A DNA stretch of 64,000 nt, from positions 1 to 64,000 of the forward strand of contig NZ_BNAR01000001.1 of NCBI RefSeq assembly GCF_014653695.1. The letters run 5' to 3'. Of the stretch, positions 8,816-17,255 are shown piece after piece (the stretch's first letter is position 1; each line of letters starts with the position of its first letter). The notes beneath the pieces were generated by a model. That model searched no databases. It saw only the letters and a program-made list of their open reading frames with translations, and had not been told where the DNA came from. Source of the stretch: Lentzea cavernae. GTDB taxonomy: Bacteria; Actinomycetota; Actinomycetes; Mycobacteriales; Pseudonocardiaceae. A program made the translations under genes and the position numbers.

Positions 8816-9958
8816 GTGCGTCGTCGTATGCGTGGCACCGCCGTGGCCGCGATCGCGCTGACCAGCCTCATGGTGGTGAGCGCCTGCGCGAAGGACTCCG
8901 GTGGGGGCGCTACCACGCCCACCGGGTCCGGCAGCGCCTGCGAGTTCGCGACGCCGCCCGCCGCGGCCGCCGCCACGAGCACCAGCGCGGCCGAGGGCAA
9001 GAAGGTCGACGGCAGCGCGTTGAAGATCGGCCTGGCCTACGACATCGGCGGCCGCGGCGACGCGTCGTTCAACGACCTCGCCGCCGCCGGTTTCGACAAG
9101 GCCATCACGGACATGGGCGTGAAGAAGGAGAACACCCGCGAGCTCTCCGCCGCCCCGAACGAGGACGAGACCGCGAAGCAGACGCGCCTGCGCCAGCTCG
9201 CGTCCGAGGGCTTCAACCCGATCGTCGGCGTCGGCTTCGCCTACACCGAGTCGCTCAAGGTCGTCGCGCCGGAGTTCCCGAACGTCCAGTTCGGCCTGGT
9301 CGACTCCGCCGTCGAGGGTGTCACCAACGTGACGCCGCTGGTCTTCGCGGAGCAGGAGGGCGCGTTCCTCGCGGGCGTCGTCGCCGCGTACCAGAGCAAG
9401 AACTGCCACGTGGGCTTCGTGGGCGGCGTGGACATCCCGCTGATCCAGAAGTTCGAGGCGGGCTACAACCAGGGCGCGCGCACCGCGGCCCCCAAGGTCA
9501 AGATCGACAAGAAGTACATCACCCCGGCCGGCGACTTCACCGGGTTCCAGGACCCGCCCAAGGGCCAGGAGGCCGCGAAGGGCCTGATCGACAAGGGTGC
9601 CGACGTGCTCTACCCGGCGGCGGGCGCCTCCGGCATCGGCGTGTTCGCCGCGGTGAAGGAGGCGGGCGTGCTCGCCATCGGGTGCGACGCCGACCAGTAC
9701 AACCAGCCCGCGCTCGCCGCCAACCGCGACGTCATCGTGGCGTCGAGCCTCAAGCGCGTGGACGTGGCCGTCTACGACTTCTTCCACGCGGCCGCCGGGA
9801 ACGACCTCGCGTCGTTGCCGAAGGTCTTCGACCTGAAGTCGAACGGCATGGGCTACGCGACCTCGGGCGGCAAGATCGACGCCAAGCTCCAGGGCATCGT
9901 CGAGGGCTTCAAGGCCCAGATCATCGAGGGCAAGATCAAGGTCGCCGACAAGGTGTAG
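8816..9958 (+). CDS. BMP-family substrate-binding lipoprotein
   Basis: A 380-residue lipoprotein with signal peptide and lipobox VSAC (Cys about residue 24), then a Ser/Ala/Thr-rich spacer and a basic-membrane-protein (PnrA-like) fold: LKIGLAYDIGGRGDASFND, VGVGFAYTE, FVGGVDIPLIQKFEAGY, VLYPAAGASG. Members bind nucleosides or related ligands outside the membrane for ABC importers or signalling. No ATPase or permease gene is adjacent, so this is an orphan binding protein. GTG at 8816 is preceded by GAGGAG about 7 nt upstream. A hairpin just after the stop (9961-9988) suggests a single-gene unit. Confidence 0.9.
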   Translation: MRRRMRGTAVAAIALTSLMVVSACAKDSGGGATTPTGSGSACEFATPPAAAAATSTSAAEGKKVDGSALKIGLAYDIGGRGDASFNDLAAAGFDKAITDMGVKKENTRELSAAPNEDETAKQTRLRQLASEGFNPIVGVGFAYTESLKVVAPEFPNVQFGLVDSAVEGVTNVTPLVFAEQEGAFLAGVVAAYQSKNCHVGFVGGVDIPLIQKFEAGYNQGARTAAPKVKIDKKYITPAGDFTGFQDPPKGQEAAKGLIDKGADVLYPAAGASGIGVFAAVKEAGVLAIGCDADQYNQPALAANRDVIVASSLKRVDVAVYDFFHAAAGNDLASLPKVFDLKSNGMGYATSGGKIDAKLQGIVEGFKAQIIEGKIKVADKV

Positions 9959-9960
9959 CG

Positions 9961-9988
9961 GTGTGACGTGCGACGCCTCCCGTCACAC
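9961..9988 (+). terminator. Hairpin terminator after BMP lipoprotein gene
   Basis: Perfect 8-bp arms GTGTGACG (9961-9968) and CGTCACAC (9981-9988) begin three nt after the stop codon. There is no U-tract, as is common for GC-rich actinobacterial terminators. Confidence 0.55.
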
Positions 9989-10018
9989 GTCAGCGCACTG
10001 CCTCGTCCAGTGGACGGA

Positions 10019-10056
10019 GGCCCGGTGGAACCACGCGAACGCGTGAACACCGGGCC
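10019..10056. repeat. Inverted repeat upstream of NDH-2 gene
   Basis: Arms GGCCCGGTG (10019-10027) and CACCGGGCC (10048-10056) flank a 20-nt loop and end 20 nt before the ndh start. It could be a second terminator for the upstream gene or a structured leader controlling ndh translation; the sequence does not decide. Confidence 0.5.
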
Positions 10057-10076
10057 CACCACTGGAAGAGAGGCTG

Positions 10077-11447
10077 GTGCGCGCGATGACCACGAAGAAC
10101 CTGTTCCGGCGACGCAGGGCGGACGCCGGCCGCGACCGCGGGGCCGAACTGCCCCACGTCGTCGTGGTCGGCGCCGGGTTCGCCGGGCACACCGCGGCCA
10201 AGGGGCTGCTGCGCCGGTTGCGCGGCAAGGCCCGGATCACGGTGATCGACCAGCTGGACCACTTCCTGTACCTGCCGCTGCTGCCCGAGGTGGCGGTCGG
10301 CACCCTCGAGCCGCGCCGCATCGCGGTGCCGCTGAACCGCTCGCTGCGCGGCGCCGAACTGGTGCTCGGGACGGTGGACGCGGTCGACGTCGAGGCCAGG
10401 ACCGTGTCCTGGGTGAACCCGGACGGCGGCCGCGGCACGCTGGGCTACGACCGGCTCGTGCTCGCCGCCGGCAGCGTGAACAAGCTGCTCCCCATCCCCG
10501 GTGTCACCGAGTACGCCCACGGCTTCCGCAGCATTCCGGAGGCGCTGTACCTGCGCGACCACCTGGTCCGCCAGGTCGAGCTGGCGGCCACGTCGGCCGA
10601 TCCCGCGGAGCAGCGCGCCCGGCTGACGTTCGTGACCGTCGGCGCCGGGTACACGGGCACCGAGGTCGCGGCGCAGGGCGCCACGCTCACGGCGCTGATG
10701 GCGAAGTCGCGTCCCTCGTTGAAGGACGTGCCCGTCCGGTGGATGCTGCTCGACCTCGCCCCGCGGGTGCTCCCGGAGCTCGACCGGCGGCTGTCGCGCA
10801 CCGCGGACCGCGTGCTGCGCAAGCGCGGCGTCGAGGTCCACACCGGACAGTCGATCGCCGAGGCGTTGCCGGGGAAGGTGAGGCTGACCACCGGGGAGGA
10901 GATTCCCACCCGCACGCTGATCTGGTGCGTCGGCGTGCGCCCGGACCCGCTGGTGGCCGACATGGGCCTGCTCACCGACCACGGGCGGCTCGTCGTGGGA
11001 ACCGACCTGCGCGTGGCCGGTCACCCCGAGGTCTTCGCCTGCGGGGACGCCGCGGCGGTCCCGGACGTCACCCGCGACAACGCGCTGACCGCCATGACGG
11101 CCCAGCACGCCACCCGCCAGGGCGCGCTCGCCGCCCGGAACGTGGCCGCGTCGCTGGGACACGGCACGCCCCGCACCTACAAGCACCACGACCTCGGCTT
11201 CGTGGTGGAGCTCGGCGGCACGGACGCCGCGGCGAACCCGCTCGGCATCCCGCTGTCCGGGCTCCCCGCCACCCTGGTCACCCGCGGCTACCACCTCGTG
11301 TCGATGCCCGGCAACCGCCTGCGCGTGGCGGTGGACTGGCTGCTCGACGCCCTCACCGGCAGGCAGGCCGTCGGGCTCGGCATGGTCAGGGCGGAGCACG
11401 TCCCGCTGGACGCGACCGGCACCTCCAGCACCGTCACTCCGCGGTGA
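10077..11447 (+). CDS. ndh: Type II NADH dehydrogenase-like FAD oxidoreductase
   Basis: A 456-residue membrane-associated flavoprotein of the NDH-2 family, which passes electrons from NADH to quinone without pumping protons. It has an FAD-binding GAGFAG at 32-37, an NADH-binding GAGYTGTE at about 188 and the FAD-contacting CGDAA at 321-325. The usual quinone-site proline-rich LPLLPEVAVG lies near 66. Length matches the family. GTG 10077 has GGAAGAG about 7 nt upstream; ATG 10086 is an alternative. It is a single gene, facing the small membrane-protein gene with a 14-nt tail-to-tail overlap. Confidence 0.9.
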   Translation: MRAMTTKNLFRRRRADAGRDRGAELPHVVVVGAGFAGHTAAKGLLRRLRGKARITVIDQLDHFLYLPLLPEVAVGTLEPRRIAVPLNRSLRGAELVLGTVDAVDVEARTVSWVNPDGGRGTLGYDRLVLAAGSVNKLLPIPGVTEYAHGFRSIPEALYLRDHLVRQVELAATSADPAEQRARLTFVTVGAGYTGTEVAAQGATLTALMAKSRPSLKDVPVRWMLLDLAPRVLPELDRRLSRTADRVLRKRGVEVHTGQSIAEALPGKVRLTTGEEIPTRTLIWCVGVRPDPLVADMGLLTDHGRLVVGTDLRVAGHPEVFACGDAAAVPDVTRDNALTAMTAQHATRQGALAARNVAASLGHGTPRTYKHHDLGFVVELGGTDAAANPLGIPLSGLPATLVTRGYHLVSMPGNRLRVAVDWLLDALTGRQAVGLGMVRAEHVPLDATGTSSTVTPR

Positions 11448-11859
11448 CACCCGCTCGGCGCCGGGCCGGGATCACCAGGATGGCCGACACGACCACGATC
11501 AGGCTCAACGTCACCACGTTCAGCGCCTGGTCCAGCGGTTCGTACATGTGCAGCATCGTCAGGTGGTAGACGAAGTGCAGGGTGTTGAAGACCAGCAGCG
11601 CCGAACCGGCCAGCAGCACCACGGCGGGCTTCCTGGCGTTGGCGAGCGCCACCAGGCTCAGCACGGTGAACGCCAGGTACGCCGCGCCGACGTCCTTGGC
11701 GAAGTGCTCGTTGTACGGGCCGAGCTGGGGCAGCCACGTCAGCCCGAACCCGGGAAACGTGTCGTACCAGGCCTTCGGGGCGAAGTAGGCGAAGACGCCG
11801 ACGTAGGCCGAGGTGAGGCCGATGAAGGCCAGGCAGATCCGGTCGAGCAGAAGTTTCAT
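11434..11859 (-). CDS. Small four-helix membrane protein, DoxX-like
   Basis: A 141-residue protein with four predicted membrane helices (LAFIGLTSAYVGVFAYF, AAYLAFTVLSLVAL, VVLLAGSALLVFNTL, VVTLSLIVVVSAILVI) and a conserved-looking FVYHLTMLHMY segment. Layout and size resemble DoxX/SURF-like small membrane proteins of actinobacteria; function unknown. ATG 11859 has AAGGA 8 nt upstream, and the longer frame starting with TTG at 11958 has no such support. Its last 14 nt overlap the end of the convergent ndh gene. Confidence 0.75.
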   Translation of the reverse strand: MKLLLDRICLAFIGLTSAYVGVFAYFAPKAWYDTFPGFGLTWLPQLGPYNEHFAKDVGAAYLAFTVLSLVALANARKPAVVLLAGSALLVFNTLHFVYHLTMLHMYEPLDQALNVVTLSLIVVVSAILVIPARRRAGVTAE

Positions 11860-11964
11860 CCCACAGTCCTTCGTCGCGTCTCCGTCCGGACGGGCCCCGT
11901 CCGGACGGGTGCGGTGGCGCTCAGCGCCGCGCCACCGCGTCCTCGTCTTGCGGCACAAGCGGTT

Positions 11965-12459
11965 TCAGTGCGAACCGGCGCGGTAGGCGCCCGGCACCTG
12001 GCGGGTGGTCACGGCGAACCGGTTCCAGGCGTTGATCGCGGCGATCGCCCCGATCAGGTGAGCCAGTTCCTCGTCGCCGAAGTGCGGGCGGACGGCGTCC
12101 CACACGTGGTCCGGCACGAACCCGTCGGTCAGCACGGTCACCGCCTCGGTGAGCTCGATCGCCGCGACCTCGCGCGCGGTGTAGAAGTGCCGGGACTCCT
12201 CCCACGCCGACAGCTGCACGATCCGTTCCACGGACTCGCCCGCGGCGAGGGCGTCCTTGGTGTGCATGTCGACGCAGAACGCGCAGTGGTTCAGCTGGGA
12301 GGCGCGGATCTTCACCAGTTCGAGCAGCACCGGGTCGAGGGGTTTGCGGGTCGCGGAGTCGAACCGCAGCATCGCCTTGTACATCTCGGGAGCCGAACCG
12401 GCCATGTCCATCCGTGCCGCGTGCGGAGCAAGTCGTTCGTTGTCACCAGGTTGAGCCAT
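11965..12459 (-). CDS. AhpD-like carboxymuconolactone decarboxylase family protein
   Basis: A 164-residue protein of the CMD/AhpD fold. It carries the redox motif CxxC (C59, C62) followed by His66 within HCAFCVDMH, preceded by ELVKIRASQ. This is the alkylhydroperoxidase-type active site, which reduces peroxides at the expense of a thiol partner. The family is often annotated as carboxymuconolactone decarboxylase, but the CxxC..H signature favours peroxidase chemistry. The gene is transcribed away from a MocR regulator with only about 30-45 nt between starts, so the regulator very probably controls it. Confidence 0.88.
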   Translation of the reverse strand: MAQPGDNERLAPHAARMDMAGSAPEMYKAMLRFDSATRKPLDPVLLELVKIRASQLNHCAFCVDMHTKDALAAGESVERIVQLSAWEESRHFYTAREVAAIELTEAVTVLTDGFVPDHVWDAVRPHFGDEELAHLIGAIAAINAWNRFAVTTRQVPGAYRAGSH

Positions 12460-12505
12460 GCGTCCACAGTAGAATCACAATGACCCAGAGGTGTGGTCCA
12501 GTTCC

Positions 12506-13924
12506 ATGACCGACGTGAGTACCACTTCCCGGCGTGATCTCGTGCGAGGCCTCGACCTGCACCTCGACCGCCACGGCGGCGGGCTGAGGGAAGGCCTGCT
12601 GGAGGCCTTCCGCGAGGCGGTCCGGTCCGGGCGGCTGCCGTCGGGCACGCGCCTGCCGTCCAGCCGGGCGCTGGGCGCCGACATCGGGGTGTCCCGCAAC
12701 ACGGTCGTGCAGGTGTACGCGGAGCTGACCGCGGAGGGCTGGCTGCTCTCCCACCGGGGTTCGGGCACCGAGGTCGCTCCGCGCACCGACGCGACGCCCG
12801 CGACCGCGTCGGGCTGGCGGCACCCGCGACGGCCACCGCGGCCGTTGCACGACCTGCGCCCCGGCAGCCCGGACCTGTCGACGTTCCCCCGCACCGAGTG
12901 GCTGCGGGCGTCGCGGCGCGCGCTCCAGGCCGCCCCGGACGAGGCGCTGGGCTACGGCGACGTCCACGGGCTGCCCGAGCTCCGCGAGGCGGTCGCGACC
13001 TACCTGGCCCGCGCCCGCGGTGTCCACACCAGACCGGACAACGTGATCGTGAGCAGCGGGTCGGCCCAGGGACTCGCGCTGCTCGCCGGTGCGCTCAGGA
13101 AGCGCGGCGTGACCGCGGCGGCGGTGGAGGAGTTCGGGCTGCCGATGCAGCGGCGACTACTCGAGTCCGCCGGGATGGAGGTCGTGGCGCTGCCGCTGGA
13201 CGAGGACGGCGCACAGGTCGCCGCCCTGCACGACCGGCCCGACGTCGGCGTGGTGCTGCTGACCCCGTCGCACCAGTTCCCGACCGGGGTGGCCTTGCAC
13301 CCCGATCGCCGGGCGGCCGTCGTCGACTGGGCGCGGCGCACCGGCGGGCTCGTCGTCGAGGACGACTACGACGGCGAGTTCCGCTACGACCGCACCCCGG
13401 TCGGCGCGCTGCAGGGCGTGGAACCGGCCCGTGTGGCCTACCTGGGCACCACGAGCAAGTCGCTCGCCCCCGGCCTGCGGCTGGGCTGGGCGGTGGTGCC
13501 GGACCACCTCGTGGACGCCGTCGCCGCGGAGAAGGGCGAGGTGGACGTCTTCTGCGGCTTCACCGACCAGCTCGCCATGGCGGAGTTCATCCGCTCCGGC
13601 GCGTACGACCGGCACATCCGGACCATGCGCCGCCACTACCGGCGCCGCCGCGACCAGCTGGTCGCGGCGCTGGCGGCGCACTCCCCCGCCACCCGGCTCA
13701 CGGGGATGGCCGCCGGCCTGCACGTGCTCGCCGAACTGCCGCACGGGGACGAAAGCGTGGTGTGCCAGGGCTCTGCCTGGCAACGGCTGGCGATCCACGG
13801 GCTCGCCGACTTCCGCCACCCCGGCGCCGCACCGGGGAGGGACGCACTGGTGATCGGCTACGCCACCCCGTCCCCCAGCGCGTGGAACGGAGCGTTGCGG
13901 GCACTCGCACAACTGCTGCCCTGA
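12506..13924 (+). CDS. MocR/PdxR-type GntR regulator with aminotransferase domain
   Basis: A transcription factor of about 472 residues. An N-terminal GntR winged helix (about 20-80, with [20 protein letters not shown]) is joined to a fold-type I aminotransferase-like domain. The PLP lysine lies in [13 protein letters not shown] near residue 320 and the PLP-contacting [10 protein letters not shown] upstream of it. MocR proteins bind PLP and control vitamin B6, amino acid or transport genes. The start could be ATG 12506 or GTG 12491; neither has a clear ribosome-binding site. TAGAAT (12470-12475) may be the -10 box, giving a very short leader. The divergent AhpD-like gene is the likely target. 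Confidence 0.9.
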   Translation: MTDVSTTSRRDLVRGLDLHLDRHGGGLREGLLEAFREAVRSGRLPSGTRLPSSRALGADIGVSRNTVVQVYAELTAEGWLLSHRGSGTEVAPRTDATPATASGWRHPRRPPRPLHDLRPGSPDLSTFPRTEWLRASRRALQAAPDEALGYGDVHGLPELREAVATYLARARGVHTRPDNVIVSSGSAQGLALLAGALRKRGVTAAAVEEFGLPMQRRLLESAGMEVVALPLDEDGAQVAALHDRPDVGVVLLTPSHQFPTGVALHPDRRAAVVDWARRTGGLVVEDDYDGEFRYDRTPVGALQGVEPARVAYLGTTSKSLAPGLRLGWAVVPDHLVDAVAAEKGEVDVFCGFTDQLAMAEFIRSGAYDRHIRTMRRHYRRRRDQLVAALAAHSPATRLTGMAAGLHVLAELPHGDESVVCQGSAWQRLAIHGLADFRHPGAAPGRDALVIGYATPSPSAWNGALRALAQLLP

Positions 13925-13980
13925 CTCCAGGGCGTCGGCCGAACGGGTGAACCGCCGACCGGGAAGATCCACTCGATAGA

Positions 13981-14787
13981 TTGATCTTCGTGCTCTCCCG
14001 TGGCCGGCTGCGCGTCCTGGTCGACTCCCCCTGGTTCACCAAGGTGATCACCGCGGTGATCCTCGTCAACGCCATCACGCTGGGTGCCGAGACGTCCCCT
14101 GAGCTGATGGCGTCGTTCGGGGACGCGCTGCACCTGATCGACCGGGTGGCGCTGGCGGTGTTCGTCGTCGAACTCGCGCTCCGGTTCGGCGCCTACGGCA
14201 GGAGCTTCTTCCGCGACCCGTGGAACTGGTTCGACACCGTGGTCGTCGCGATCACGCTGTTGCCGGCGGCGTCCGGCTCGTTCTCGGTGCTGCGCGCCCT
14301 GCGGGTCCTGCGGGTGCTGCGGCTCGTGTCCGTGGTGCCGAGCATGCGGCGGGTCGTGTCGGCGCTGCTCACCGCGTTGCCGGGCATGGCCTCCATCACC
14401 GCGTTGCTGGCGTTGGTGCTGTACGTGTCGGCGGTCATCGCCACGAAGCTGTTCAGCACCGTCGCGCCGGAGTACTTCGGGGACCTCGGCGACTCGTTGT
14501 TCACGCTGTTCCAGGTGATGACCGGCGAGGCGTGGTCGGAGGTCGCCCGGCAGGTCATGCAGGAGAAGCCGTTCGCGTGGGTGTTCTTCGTCGGCTACCT
14601 CGCCGTCACGACGTTCACGGTGCTCAACCTGTTCATCGCGGTGGCGGTGAGCGCGATGCAGAACCAGATGAGCGAGGAGCACGCGGAGCACGACCGCGAG
14701 GAAATGGCGGCCACGATGGAGATCCTCGCCGAGGTCCGCAAACTCCGCGCCGACGTGGAGGAACTGCGCGGCAGAGCCTCGGTCTGA
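13981..14787 (+). CDS. Voltage-gated sodium-channel-type ion transporter
   Basis: A 268-residue six-helix cation channel of the NaChBac type. The S4 voltage sensor has four arginines at every third position (105, 108, 111, 114, in RALRVLRVLRLVS). The pore helix and selectivity filter lie at about 175-190 with TGEAWSE, against LESW in NaChBac. S6 is VTTFTVLNLFIAVAVSAM. The C-terminus (about 225-265) is a charged coiled coil that would tetramerise. The shown start is TTG 13981; GTG 13990 fits a leaderless transcript from a TAGATT about 13976. Inward Na+ or Ca2+ current is expected, and the physiological role in actinobacteria is unclear. Confidence 0.85.
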   Translation: MIFVLSRGRLRVLVDSPWFTKVITAVILVNAITLGAETSPELMASFGDALHLIDRVALAVFVVELALRFGAYGRSFFRDPWNWFDTVVVAITLLPAASGSFSVLRALRVLRVLRLVSVVPSMRRVVSALLTALPGMASITALLALVLYVSAVIATKLFSTVAPEYFGDLGDSLFTLFQVMTGEAWSEVARQVMQEKPFAWVFFVGYLAVTTFTVLNLFIAVAVSAMQNQMSEEHAEHDREEMAATMEILAEVRKLRADVEELRGRASV

Positions 14788-14926
14788 GCGGGACGAGAAG
14801 TCCTACTCACGGTGGGCGTTGCGCCGTGACGCCGCACCGCAAGAGGTGGTTTACGGCGCAAGCACCGTTTCTCGATCTCGGGATGGGTAGCCGAAGACAG
14901 GTCACCCCGGGACGAGGAGGAACGGA

Positions 14927-16234
14927 ATGCTGGAGAAGGCAGGCAAAGTACGGAACCTCCTCGTGCCGCTGACGGTTCTGCTGGCCAGCGTCGTCCCACC
15001 TGTGGTGGACGTCGGCGACCTCACGCCCGTGATCGACGTCGGCGGGCTAGCGCCCGTGATCGACGTGGGCGGGCTGCCGCCACTGGCGGTTCCGGGCGAA
15101 CTCGTGCCCGTGGGGCGCGCCAAGTCCTTCTGGTTGCACCTCAACAGCACGCCGGTGTCCGACGAGACCATCGCAGTCGAGGCCAAGCGCCGCGCCCACG
15201 TCGTGCTCAACGCCTGGGAGGGCGACCTCCTGCGCAAGCTCAAGACCGCGAACCCGGCCGTCAAGGTCTACGTCTACAAGGACCTGTCCTCCACACGCTC
15301 CTACGCGTGCAAGAACGGCAAGGACGACGAACACCTGCCCGCGGGACTGGGCTACTGCGCGGTCAGGAAGAGCAACCCGGAGTGGTTCCTGAAGGGAGCC
15401 GACGGACGGGAACTGGAGTACGGCGGCTACGAGGGCCACTCGCAGATGGACGTCGGAAACCCCGAGTACCGCAAGGCGTGGGTGGACAGCGTCGTCAAGA
15501 CCTCGAAGGCCACCGGGTTCGACGGCGTGTTCCTCGACAACGCGCTCTACAAGTGCGATGCCTACCACGCGGGCAAGTGCCCGGCGAAGTACCCGGACGA
15601 CAGGTCGTTCCAGAACGCCTACAAGGGAATGCTCGCCGAGGTCCAGCGCGGGTTCGCGGCCGCGGGCCTGCTTTCGGTGGGAAACCTGACCAACGCGCGG
15701 CTGCACGCGGGCGGCTGGGAGGCGTACGTCGCCCACCTCGACGGCGCGTTCGACGAGTGGTGGCTGACGTTCTCCAGCGACCGGCGGCTCGAGGACTACG
15801 CGGAGGGCTGGAGCCGACAGGTCGCCCAGATCGCCCTCAACGAGGCGCACGACAAGATGATCTGGGTGCAGCCGCACTTCGACGTGGGTGACACCACGGC
15901 GTTCCGGTACGCGCTGGCCAGTCTCTTCATGACCACCACCGGAGACACCGCGATCGCCGAGATCGCGAAGACCGACGGCTACGCGGACCCGACGGCCTGG
16001 CACCCCGAGTACGACTGGCACCTCGGTTACCCCGCCGGCTCCTACCGGAAGGTCGCGGACAAGGTGTACCGCAGGGACTTCACCTGCGGAGTGGCGCTGG
16101 TCAACGCGAACCCGACCGGCAGCCCCGCGGTGCAGGTCCCGCTGCACCGCACCTACACCGACCACGACGGCAAGGCGGTCACCTCGGTCAGCCTGCGCGG
16201 CACCACGGGTGCGCTGCTGCGCGCGAAGTGCTGA
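14927..16234 (+). CDS. Secreted putative glycosidase (GH-like 15 / TIM-barrel family)
   Basis: A 435-residue exported protein: short basic N-terminus, hydrophobic segment (LLVPLTVLLASVVPP), then three 9-residue repeats (26-52), then a TIM-barrel related to hypothetical glycosyl hydrolase family 15. Visible barrel elements are KSFWLHLN, HVVLNAWEGD, VYVYKDLSS, GFDGVFLDN (about 198-206) with the likely catalytic or structural Asp/Asn, LLSVGNLTN and DEWWLTFSSD. It is related in logic to GH114-like enzymes but lacks their hallmark segments. The start ATG 14927 follows GAGGAGGAA. It stands alone and ends 11 nt from the convergent LLM gene. Substrate unknown. Confidence 0.72.
   Translation: MLEKAGKVRNLLVPLTVLLASVVPPVVDVGDLTPVIDVGGLAPVIDVGGLPPLAVPGELVPVGRAKSFWLHLNSTPVSDETIAVEAKRRAHVVLNAWEGDLLRKLKTANPAVKVYVYKDLSSTRSYACKNGKDDEHLPAGLGYCAVRKSNPEWFLKGADGRELEYGGYEGHSQMDVGNPEYRKAWVDSVVKTSKATGFDGVFLDNALYKCDAYHAGKCPAKYPDDRSFQNAYKGMLAEVQRGFAAAGLLSVGNLTNARLHAGGWEAYVAHLDGAFDEWWLTFSSDRRLEDYAEGWSRQVAQIALNEAHDKMIWVQPHFDVGDTTAFRYALASLFMTTTGDTAIAEIAKTDGYADPTAWHPEYDWHLGYPAGSYRKVADKVYRRDFTCGVALVNANPTGSPAVQVPLHRTYTDHDGKAVTSVSLRGTTGALLRAKC
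15002..15082 (+). repeat. Three tandem 27-bp units inside the glycosidase gene
   Basis: Codons 26-52 encode VVDVGDLTP, VIDVGGLAP and VIDVGGLPP. The second and third units are almost identical at DNA level (CCCGTGATCGACGT starts both), so a recent duplication is likely. They lie just after the export signal, as a linker or cell-surface stalk. Confidence 0.8.
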
Positions 16235-16245
16235 CTCCAGGCCGC

Positions 16246-17208
16246 CTACGACACCGACGTGGCCGAACGGCTGCGAGCGAGAGCGCCCGCCAGCCTGCGG
16301 GTCCTGCTCTGAGTGGCCGCGTCCAGGTCGTGGTGCGCGGTGAGCACGACCTCCGTGGCGCCTGCCTCGACGTACTCCCGCACCCCGGCGGCCACGGTGT
16401 CCTCGTCACCGATCAGCGCGAGGTCCACGGGGTTCTCCGTGCCGTTGAGCGCGAGGACGCGCCGGTAGGACTCGAACCGGGTGTAGAAGGCGAGGCCGCC
16501 GGCCATCGTGCGGCGGGCCTCCTCGCTCGTGGTGACGGCCGCGGGGACCAGGGCGACGATGCGCGGCGCGGGCCGTCCGGCCTCGGCGGCCGCGGCGGTG
16601 ATGGCGGGGACGACGTGCTCGGCCAGGGCGCGTGGGCCTGCCAGGTACGGAACGGTGCCGTCGGCCAGTTCTCCCGCAATCCGCAACGCCTTCGGGGCCA
16701 TGGCGGCGACGAGGACCGGGGTGTGCGTCGCGCCGGGGACGTGGGTCGGCAGCATCGAGCGGGCGGTGATCAGCTCGCCCTCGTGCTGGACCGGCTCGCC
16801 GCGGAGCAGCGGTCCCAGCGCGGTGAGGAACTCGCGCAGCCGCGCCACGGGTCGTTCCCACGGCAGGCCGAACGCCTGCTCGACGATCGGCGGCGCCCCC
16901 AGGGCGACGGCGAGGTGGAACCGGCCCCCGGTGGCCGCCTGGGCCGTCTGGGCCTGGCTCGCCACCAGCAACGGGTGCCTCGCGAACACCGGCACCGCCG
17001 AGACCCCGACGTCGATGCCGGGCACGCGGGCGCCGACGAGACCGGCCAGGCCGATCGCGTCGTAGTCCAGGCGCTGGCCCGTCCACACCGCGTCGACGCC
17101 GGCCTCGGCCGCCTCGCGCGCCTCGTCCACGGCGGACTCGACCAGGTTGTGCCCTCCGGTGCCCGCCAGGGTGACGCCGTACCGGACGGCCAGTGAAGTG
17201 ATCGACAT
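16246..17208 (-). CDS. LLM-class (probably F420-dependent) oxidoreductase
   Basis: A 320-residue luciferase-like TIM-barrel oxidoreductase resembling the actinobacterial F420-dependent subgroup. Signatures: an N-terminal RYGVTLAG strand, DAVWTGQRLDYDAIGL, the ATGGRFHLAVALG segment and TPVLVAAMAPKALRIAGELADG. These enzymes use reduced F420 or FMN; the cofactor is inferred from family resemblance only. The ATG at 17208 has GGAGG only 1 nt upstream, an unusually short distance. A LysR box and a TTGACG -35-like element (17254-17259) lie just upstream inside the end of lysR, suggesting control by that regulator and a link to the organosulfur genes. Confidence 0.82.
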   Translation of the reverse strand: MSITSLAVRYGVTLAGTGGHNLVESAVDEAREAAEAGVDAVWTGQRLDYDAIGLAGLVGARVPGIDVGVSAVPVFARHPLLVASQAQTAQAATGGRFHLAVALGAPPIVEQAFGLPWERPVARLREFLTALGPLLRGEPVQHEGELITARSMLPTHVPGATHTPVLVAAMAPKALRIAGELADGTVPYLAGPRALAEHVVPAITAAAAEAGRPAPRIVALVPAAVTTSEEARRTMAGGLAFYTRFESYRRVLALNGTENPVDLALIGDEDTVAAGVREYVEAGATEVVLTAHHDLDAATQSRTRRLAGALARSRSATSVS

Positions 17209-17255
17209 GCCTCCATGTCACCGGCTGCGGGCGCCGGCCGTGGCGGTGATGCCCG

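Noticed and set aside
12460..12505. A strong MocR operator between the AhpD-like and MocR genes.
   Set aside because: I could find only a TAGAAT -10-like box and no convincing pair of repeats in this very short gap.
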